From Eubacterium sp. (GTDB lineage Bacteria > Bacillota > Clostridia > Oscillospirales > Acutalibacteraceae), in assembly GCA_029050995.1 (NCBI GenBank), contig JAIDLO010000169.1:1-41315 (forward strand): 41,315 bases of DNA, in the 5' to 3' direction. Every line of letters starts with the position of its first letter. The first letter of the stretch is position 1. The position numbers and the translations under genes were made by a program. The notes under the pieces were generated by a model. It ran no database searches. It was not told the DNA's origin and worked only from the letters and a program-made list of their open reading frames with translations. Below, piece after piece: positions 35,966 to 41,315 of the stretch.

Positions 35966-36831
35966 TGAGATATACAAAAGATTGGAAAGATTATGAGCTT
36001 ATTGATTGCTCAAACGGCGAAAAGCTTGAACGCTGGGGAAATCAGGTTTTAATCAGACCGGACCCGCAGGTTATTTGGAAAAGTGAAAGAAAAAACAGCT
36101 ATTGGTATCAGGCAAACGCAAGATATGAACGCTCAAAAACAGGCGGCGGTCAATGGAATGTCTATAAAAAAATGCCGTCGTTCTGGCAGGTTAAGTATAA
36201 GGATTTAAGTTTTAATATCAAAACAATGGGCTTTAAGCATACAGGGCTTTTCCCGGAGCAGGCTGTAAACTGGGATTTAACCCGTGAGGTTATCCGAAAC
36301 AGCGGCAGAAATGATGTGAAAGTGCTGAATCTGTTCGCTTATACAGGCGGTGCAACGGTTGCCTGCCTGAAAGAGGGTGCATCTGTTGTTCATGTTGATG
36401 CATCCAAGGGTATGACACTTTGGGCAAAAGAAAATGTGGAAGCCTCGGGGCTCTCCGATAAGCCTTGCAGATGGATTGTTGACGACTGTATCAAATTTGT
36501 TCAGCGTGAAATCAGAAGAGGCAATAAATATGATATTATAATCCTTGATCCTCCGTCTTACGGCAGAGGACCTAAGGGCGAAATCTGGCATTTAGAGGAT
36601 AGCCTTTATGATTTTGTAGGGCTTGTTAAGCAGGTGCTTTCCGATAATCCTCTTATGGTGCTTTTAAATTCGTACACAACAGGGCTTTCGGCTTCTGTTA
36701 TGAAATATATTCTTGATGATATTATAGTTAAAGAAAAGGGCGGCAGTGTTGATGCAGATGAAATCGGGCTTCCTGTTTCATCAAACGGGGAAGTTCTTCC
36801 CTGCGGAGCATCAGCGATCTGGATGAAATAA
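35965..36831 (+). CDS. Class I SAM-dependent methyltransferase, RlmI-like
   Basis: 288 residues. SAM-binding motif I is LNLFAYTGGATVACLKEGA near 115-133, followed by VVHVDASKGM; the catalytic motif is DPPSYGRGPKG near 194. HTGLFPEQAVNWDL before motif I is typical of the RlmI/YccW-type rRNA cytosine-5 methyltransferase relatives. The N-terminal PUA domain of full RlmI is absent, so this is the shorter form common in Firmicutes; the exact RNA target cannot be told. It overlaps glmM by one base (TGATG) and ecfA1 by one base (TAATG), so it is translated as part of a tightly coupled run. Confidence 0.85.
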   Translation: MRYTKDWKDYELIDCSNGEKLERWGNQVLIRPDPQVIWKSERKNSYWYQANARYERSKTGGGQWNVYKKMPSFWQVKYKDLSFNIKTMGFKHTGLFPEQAVNWDLTREVIRNSGRNDVKVLNLFAYTGGATVACLKEGASVVHVDASKGMTLWAKENVEASGLSDKPCRWIVDDCIKFVQREIRRGNKYDIIILDPPSYGRGPKGEIWHLEDSLYDFVGLVKQVLSDNPLMVLLNSYTTGLSASVMKYILDDIIVKEKGGSVDADEIGLPVSSNGEVLPCGASAIWMK

Positions 36832-37679
36832 TGGAATTAATTAAATTTGATGATGTTAGTTTTTCGTATACTCTTGATGATGAAGAGGAAAACACATCTG
36901 AAAAAATTGATGTTATAAAAAATCTTAATCTTGAAATAGAAAAGGGCAGCTTTGTTGCGGTTCTCGGTCATAACGGCTCGGGCAAATCAACGATTGCAAA
37001 GCTTATAAATGGTCTTCTTGTTCCGCAGAGCGGAATGGTAACTGTAAATGGTGTATCAACTGAAAATGAAGACGATGTTTTTGAAATCCGTAAAAATGTA
37101 GGTATGGTTTTTCAGAATCCCGATAATCAGATTGTTGCTTCAATCGTTGAAGAGGATGTTGCCTTCGGTGTTGAAAACCTCGGTATTCCGTCCGCAGAAA
37201 TCAGACAAAGAGTGGATGAAGCGCTCAAAACTGTTGGAATGTATGAATTCCGTGAAAGAGCACCGCATAAGCTTTCGGGCGGTCAGAAACAGCGTGTTGC
37301 CGTTGCAGGCATTATTGCAATGAAGCCGCAGTGTATCGTGCTTGATGAGCCGACCGCAATGCTTGATCCAAGTGGGCGCAGGGAAGTTATTGAAACAGTT
37401 AAAAAGCTGAACAAGGAAGAAAATATAACAATTGTTCTGATTACGCATTATATGGATGAAGCTGTTGAAGCAGACAGAGTTATCGTTGTGGATAACGGCG
37501 AAATCAAAATGGATGATACGCCGGAAAATGTGTTTGCAAGAGTGGATGAGCTTAAAGCACTTGGTCTTGATGTTCCGCAGTCAACCGAGTTGATTTATAG
37601 ATTAGGACTTAAAACAGATAAAACAATCTTAACCGCCGATGATTGTGTGGAATTTATTAAAAACGCATTGGAGGTTTAA
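36831..37679 (+). CDS. ecfA1: ECF transporter ATPase EcfA1
   Basis: This is one of the two ATPases of an energy-coupling-factor transporter that powers several vitamin or metal S-components. 282 residues: Walker A GHNGSGKST, Q-loop FQNPDNQIVASIVEEDVAFG (the PDNQI form is typical of EcfA), signature LSGGQKQRVAVAG, Walker B CIVLDEPTAMLDP, and switch His in LITHYMDEA. The start ATG overlaps the previous stop by one base. ecfA2 begins 2 bases after the stop. An acidic insert (DDEEENTSEKID) lies in the N-terminal strand region. Confidence 0.95.
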   Translation: MELIKFDDVSFSYTLDDEEENTSEKIDVIKNLNLEIEKGSFVAVLGHNGSGKSTIAKLINGLLVPQSGMVTVNGVSTENEDDVFEIRKNVGMVFQNPDNQIVASIVEEDVAFGVENLGIPSAEIRQRVDEALKTVGMYEFRERAPHKLSGGQKQRVAVAGIIAMKPQCIVLDEPTAMLDPSGRREVIETVKKLNKEENITIVLITHYMDEAVEADRVIVVDNGEIKMDDTPENVFARVDELKALGLDVPQSTELIYRLGLKTDKTILTADDCVEFIKNALEV

Positions 37680-37681
37680 TT

Positions 37682-38560
37682 GTGGCAGTTTTAGTTTGTG
37701 AAAATTTAAAATATCTTTACAGCGTCGGAACTCCTTTTGAAACTGCTGCAATTGAAGCTGTTGATTTCTCAGTGGAAAAGGGAGATTTAATCGGCGTAAT
37801 CGGTCATACAGGCAGCGGAAAATCAACGCTGATTCAGCATTGTAACGGCTTGCTGGAACCCCACAGCGGTTCGGTTTATCTGAATGGAAATGATATCTGG
37901 TCTAAGGAAAACAGAAAGAATATAAGAAATGTCCGCTTTTCAGTCGGGCTCTGCTTTCAGTATCCCGAGTATCAGATTTTTGAATCAACAATATACAGAG
38001 AAATCGCTTTCGGTCCGAAGCAAATGGGATTAAGTGATAAAGAAATCGAAGAGCGTGTTTATCAAAGTATGGATTTTGTCGGCTTAAACCGTTCTCTTGA
38101 AGATGAATCTCCGTTTGAGTTATCGGGCGGGCAAAAAAGGCGTGTTGCCATTGCTTCCATTCTTGCAATGCAGCCGCAGGTGCTTATTCTTGATGAGCCT
38201 TGTGCAGGTCTTGATCCTGTCGGAAGAAATATTATCCTTGATCTTGTTAAGGAATATCAGCATAAAATGGGGAATACTGTTATTCTTGTTTCTCATTCTA
38301 TGGAGGATGTTGCAAAGCTGTGCAATAAGGTTCTTGTTATGAATCAGGGAAAGGTTGCTATGTACGGCACAGTTCCCGAGGTTTATTCACAGGGCGAAAA
38401 ACTGAAAGAAATGGGTCTTAATGTTCCGCAGATTACGGATGTCTTTTTAAAGCTTAAAGCAAGTGGTGTTGACTGCAGAACAGATATTTTTACTGTTGAA
38501 GACGGTGTTCAGGAGATAAACAGGCTCTTTTCCGCAAAGAAAGGAGCGCAGGCATTATGA
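37682..38560 (+). CDS. ecfA2: ECF transporter ATPase EcfA2
   Basis: This is the second ATPase of the ECF module, partner to EcfA1. 292 residues, starting with GTG at 37682, preceded by GGAGG (in 'ttggaggttta'). Walker A GHTGSGKSTLIQH, Q-loop FQYPEYQIFESTIYREIAFG (the PEYQ form separates A2 from A1), signature LSGGQKRRVAIAS, Walker B VLILDEPCAGLDP, and switch His in LVSHSMEDV. It overlaps ecfT by 4 bases (ATGA). Confidence 0.95.
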   Translation: MAVLVCENLKYLYSVGTPFETAAIEAVDFSVEKGDLIGVIGHTGSGKSTLIQHCNGLLEPHSGSVYLNGNDIWSKENRKNIRNVRFSVGLCFQYPEYQIFESTIYREIAFGPKQMGLSDKEIEERVYQSMDFVGLNRSLEDESPFELSGGQKRRVAIASILAMQPQVLILDEPCAGLDPVGRNIILDLVKEYQHKMGNTVILVSHSMEDVAKLCNKVLVMNQGKVAMYGTVPEVYSQGEKLKEMGLNVPQITDVFLKLKASGVDCRTDIFTVEDGVQEINRLFSAKKGAQAL

Positions 38561-39366
38561 GTGAAATCACAATCGGGCAGTATTTCCCGGGAAAATCAGT
38601 TATCCATAAAATGGATGCAAGAATGAAATTGGTATTGGTCATTCTTTTCATTGTTGCTATGTTTTTATGTAAAAATTTCATATCGCTTGCTTTTGTTGCT
38701 GCGGCATTGGCAGCAATTATCTATATCAGCAAAATTCCTTTCAAAACAATCAGAAAAAGCCTTAAGCCGCTTATGATGATTATTCTGTTAACAGCAATCA
38801 TCAATCTTTTTTACGGCACAGGGGAGCCGCTTGTAAAATTCTGGTTTTTTACAATAACGCGTGACGGAATTTACAGAGCTGTCTTTATGGCTTTCAGAAT
38901 TTCTATTCTTGTTGTTGCAGGCTCAATGTTAACCTATACAACTTCTCCAACCGAGCTTACGGATGCGATTGAAAGGTTGTTTAAGCCGCTTAAATATATC
39001 AAAATTGATGTGCATACAATCGCTATGATTATGACGATTGCGTTAAGATTTATTCCAACGCTTGTTGAAGAAATTGATAAAATAACAGCGGCGCAGAAAT
39101 CAAGAGGTGCCGATATGGAAAGCGGCAATGTTATGAAAAGAATAAAGGCGCTTATTCCCGTTATTATTCCGCTTTTTATTTCTTCATTCAGAAGAGCAAA
39201 GGAGCTTGCCGATGCAATGGAATGCCGTTGCTACAGAGGCGGCGAGGGCAGAACAAAAATGAAAATTGCAAAACTTCAGACAAGAGATTATATTGCGTTT
39301 GTTGTATTTGCAGTATTCGTTGCGCTGATTTGCTATTTTAATACACTTATGGTGGCGGTTGTATGA
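38557..39366 (+). CDS. ecfT: ECF transporter transmembrane protein EcfT
   Basis: EcfT is the membrane scaffold that joins the two ATPases to exchangeable substrate-binding S-components. 269 residues with several hydrophobic helices (around 27-60, 70-90, 105-130 and the C-terminal 245-265). The two coupling motifs that contact the ATPases are visible: AQKSRGAD (~185) and MECRCYRGGEGRTK (~223). It overlaps ecfA2 and truA by 4 bases each. No S-component gene is in the window, which fits a shared (group II) module. Confidence 0.94.
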   Translation: MSEITIGQYFPGKSVIHKMDARMKLVLVILFIVAMFLCKNFISLAFVAAALAAIIYISKIPFKTIRKSLKPLMMIILLTAIINLFYGTGEPLVKFWFFTITRDGIYRAVFMAFRISILVVAGSMLTYTTSPTELTDAIERLFKPLKYIKIDVHTIAMIMTIALRFIPTLVEEIDKITAAQKSRGADMESGNVMKRIKALIPVIIPLFISSFRRAKELADAMECRCYRGGEGRTKMKIAKLQTRDYIAFVVFAVFVALICYFNTLMVAVV

Positions 39367-40097
39367 GAAATCTTTTAGTTGAAATCAGCTATGATGGTTC
39401 AAATTACCATGGCTGGCAGGTGCAGAAAAATGCGTTAACCGTGCAGGAGGTTTTTCAGAATGCCGTTGAAAAGGTATTTTGTGAAAGAATAGATATTAAA
39501 GGCTGCAGCAGAACAGACAGCGGTGTTCACGCAAATTCATATTTTGTAAATTTTAAAACAGATAAAACGATTCCGGCTGATAAGGTTGTTATGGCGCTGA
39601 ATACCTATCTTCCAAAGGATGTTGCCGTTCTCTCCTGCAAGGAGGTTTTTGAAGATTTCCATGCAAGATACAGCGTTCAGTCCAAGGAATATGTCTATAA
39701 GCTTTATAACGGAAAAATAAGGAATCCGTTTTATAATAATTATGCGTTTCATTATAGATATCCTATTAATGTGGATTATCTGAATGAACAGGCAAAGGCT
39801 TTTATCGGAACATATGATTTCAGTGGCTTTTGCTCTTCCAATTCGGATGTTGAAGACACTGTAAGAACAGTTAAAAACTTTGAAGTTTCCCGAGACGGGG
39901 ATATGGTTTATTTTACGGTTGAAGCAGACGGCTTTCTTTATAATATGGTTCGCATAATGGTTGGTACGCTTATTTTTATAAATGAGGGTAAAATAAAAGC
40001 AAATGAATTAAAAGAAATTATTGAAAGTAAAAATCGTAAAAGAGCAGGTAAAACCGCTCCGCCGCAGGGGCTTTATCTTAATCGAGTTAATTATTAA
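39363..40097 (+). CDS. truA: tRNA pseudouridine(38-40) synthase TruA
   Basis: TruA turns uridines 38-40 of the anticodon stem into pseudouridine. 244 residues. MRNLLVEISYDGSNYHGWQ opens the protein, the catalytic Asp52 is in GCSRTDSGVHA, and FSGFCSSNSDVEDTVR and FLYNMVRIMVGTL are conserved downstream blocks; RAGKTAPPQGLYL closes it. The ecfT-truA order with 4-base overlap is a common arrangement in Firmicutes. The next gene follows after 16 bases. Confidence 0.97.
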   Translation: MRNLLVEISYDGSNYHGWQVQKNALTVQEVFQNAVEKVFCERIDIKGCSRTDSGVHANSYFVNFKTDKTIPADKVVMALNTYLPKDVAVLSCKEVFEDFHARYSVQSKEYVYKLYNGKIRNPFYNNYAFHYRYPINVDYLNEQAKAFIGTYDFSGFCSSNSDVEDTVRTVKNFEVSRDGDMVYFTVEADGFLYNMVRIMVGTLIFINEGKIKANELKEIIESKNRKRAGKTAPPQGLYLNRVNY

Positions 40098-40113
40098 AAG
40101 GATTTGAAAATTT

Positions 40114-41292
40114 ATGCCATCTAATCAACGCAAAAATGAACGCATTGCAAGAAAAAATGCGAAAACGAAAAAAAAGTTAAAATTTTTATGGATACTGGTT
40201 ATTCTGATTGTTGCAATAATCATTGTTCTCAAGGTGTGTGAAATTGATTTTTCGAAGCTTTTCAGTTCAGACAATGAAAGTAAGAACAGCTATTCAGCTT
40301 CGGTTGAGGAACAAGAGGGATTTCCGTATAAAATTGATGCAGGGGATCATACAGTGCTTTCTGTTGTCGGTAATGAGCTTGCCGTTTTAAACAGCGCAAG
40401 CTATGCTGTTGTTGATTCTGACGATGCAGAAGAATACATCCATGATGATCATGGATATGCAAATCCTATTCTTAAAACAAGCGGCGGCTATTCTCTTATC
40501 TTTGATCAGGGCTCAACCTCTTACAGGCTTGATACCCGAAAAGATAATATATATGAAAATTCTACCGAAGGGGAGATACTCTGTGCAGATGTTTCCGACA
40601 CAGGTTCTATTGCTGTTGCAACAGTTTCGGGAACGCAGAAGAGCAGGGTACAGGTATTTTCCAAATCCTTCAGCGAAAAGATGAATTATGAAATAAGAGG
40701 CGGTTATATAACCTCTATTGCAATTGATGACAGCGGTAAAAAAATTGCCTTTGTTGTAATGAATTCCGAAAACGCATCCATAAAATCAACGCTTTATACA
40801 ATGCGCGTTCGTGATGCTGAACCGAAAGCGCATATAGATTATAAAGGTTCTTCCGTGCTAGATATTCATTTCGCATCAAGTGCAATTTATGTTGTCGGCA
40901 ACGATTTTGTAAGTGTTGTTACCTCGCTTCAAAAGGAAACCAAGGTTTTGGAGCAGGGCAATATAAACACATTGGCATATTGCTATAATCCTGCGGATTA
41001 TTTAATTCTTGCATATTCCGATTATGCAGGCGCAGTAAACAGTAAGCTTGCCTATATTAAGCCAAACGGCACGGTTAAAACAACCGTTGAGGTGCAGGCT
41101 GAAATAAAGGATGTTACGGCATCCGGCAATGAAATGACGGCATTAACAAGTAATGAGGCTGTTTCTTATAGAGTGAGCAACGGAAATGAAGAAGATTATA
41201 TTAAGCTGGATGATTCGTATACGAATATTCAGCAGATTTCTTCAACACTATATGCCAAGCATCGCTCTTATCTTGAAATAATTAATGATTGA
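40114..41292 (+). CDS. DUF5711-type membrane-anchored protein with a beta-propeller-like exterior
   Basis: 392 residues. A very basic start (QRKNERIARKNAKTKKK) and one membrane helix (~23-43) put the rest outside the cell. The exterior has repeated strand pairs such as VLSVVGNELAVLN, GSIAVATVSG, ITSIAIDDSGKKIAFVVM and DVTASGNEMTALTS, which read like blades of a beta-propeller. I recognise the pattern as the DUF5711 family of clostridia; no enzymatic residues are evident and the function is unknown. It follows truA by 16 bases, and another gene begins 9 bases after its stop, so it belongs to the same operon. Confidence 0.75.
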   Translation: MPSNQRKNERIARKNAKTKKKLKFLWILVILIVAIIIVLKVCEIDFSKLFSSDNESKNSYSASVEEQEGFPYKIDAGDHTVLSVVGNELAVLNSASYAVVDSDDAEEYIHDDHGYANPILKTSGGYSLIFDQGSTSYRLDTRKDNIYENSTEGEILCADVSDTGSIAVATVSGTQKSRVQVFSKSFSEKMNYEIRGGYITSIAIDDSGKKIAFVVMNSENASIKSTLYTMRVRDAEPKAHIDYKGSSVLDIHFASSAIYVVGNDFVSVVTSLQKETKVLEQGNINTLAYCYNPADYLILAYSDYAGAVNSKLAYIKPNGTVKTTVEVQAEIKDVTASGNEMTALTSNEAVSYRVSNGNEEDYIKLDDSYTNIQQISSTLYAKHRSYLEIIND

Positions 41293-41301
41293 GGTTAAAG
41301 T

Positions 41302-41315
41302 ATGAATTTTGTTGA
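41302..41315 (+). CDS. Start of a further gene, cut off by the window end
   Basis: ATG 41302 begins MNFV(D), preceded by GAGGT at a good distance. Only 14 bases are visible. CvpA-family membrane proteins often begin like this and follow similar genes, but that is a guess. Confidence 0.5.

Overview
The window looks like a low-GC, anaerobic, endospore-forming member of the Clostridia (Oscillospirales/Ruminococcaceae-like by general impression; no rRNA is present to place it). The support is: [FeFe]-hydrogenase maturases HydE and HydF, the forespore sigma factor SigG, a group II ECF transporter core, Shine-Dalgarno-led overlapping operons, and a class B sortase with a giant secreted wall protein. 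The standard genetic code fits throughout.

Layout. 1-3760: 3' part of uvrA, then hydE and hydF on the + strand, closed by a strong two-way terminator. 3779-4549: sigG on the - strand. 4550-4870: a gene-free AT-rich divergent region with a 16-bp perfect palindrome and promoter-like sequence. 4871-28603: one uninterrupted gene for a predicted secreted protein of about 7,910 residues, more than half of the window. 28637-30770: a membrane-anchored family-5 solute-binding-like protein and a class B sortase, ending at a perfect terminator hairpin. 30817-31983: a cation diffusion facilitator on the - strand. 32160-34595: ruvC, ruvA and ruvB, with a MITE-like folded element of about 257 bp inserted between ruvC and ruvA. 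34616-41292: glmM, an RlmI-like methyltransferase, ecfA1, ecfA2, ecfT, truA and a DUF5711-type membrane protein, tightly packed or overlapping. A further gene starts at 41302 and runs off the window.

How the parts fit. The housekeeping blocks are ordinary: DNA repair (uvrA, ruvABC), hydrogenase cofactor assembly (hydE, hydF; hydG is not here), cell-wall precursor synthesis (glmM), vitamin uptake energising (ecfA1A2T, no S component here) and RNA modification (truA, methyltransferase). The remarkable part is 4871-30770. The giant protein has a signal peptide, a long row of diverged beta-rich modules (three of them recently duplicated), a middle part rich in 'D-x-L-P' type modules, about 13 SdrD-B-like calcium-binding-type repeats with unusually long insertions, and a C-terminal K-V-N-T-G / membrane segment / basic tail. 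That tail fits a non-LPXTG sorting signal, and the class B sortase two genes downstream is its natural candidate anchoring enzyme. The solute-binding-like protein between them lacks a lipobox and has no permease or ATPase nearby, so it may serve the surface apparatus rather than transport.

Limits. Everything is by-eye motif and repeat recognition from the sequence. No homology search, structure prediction or composition calculation was run. Internal repeat boundaries in the giant protein are approximate.
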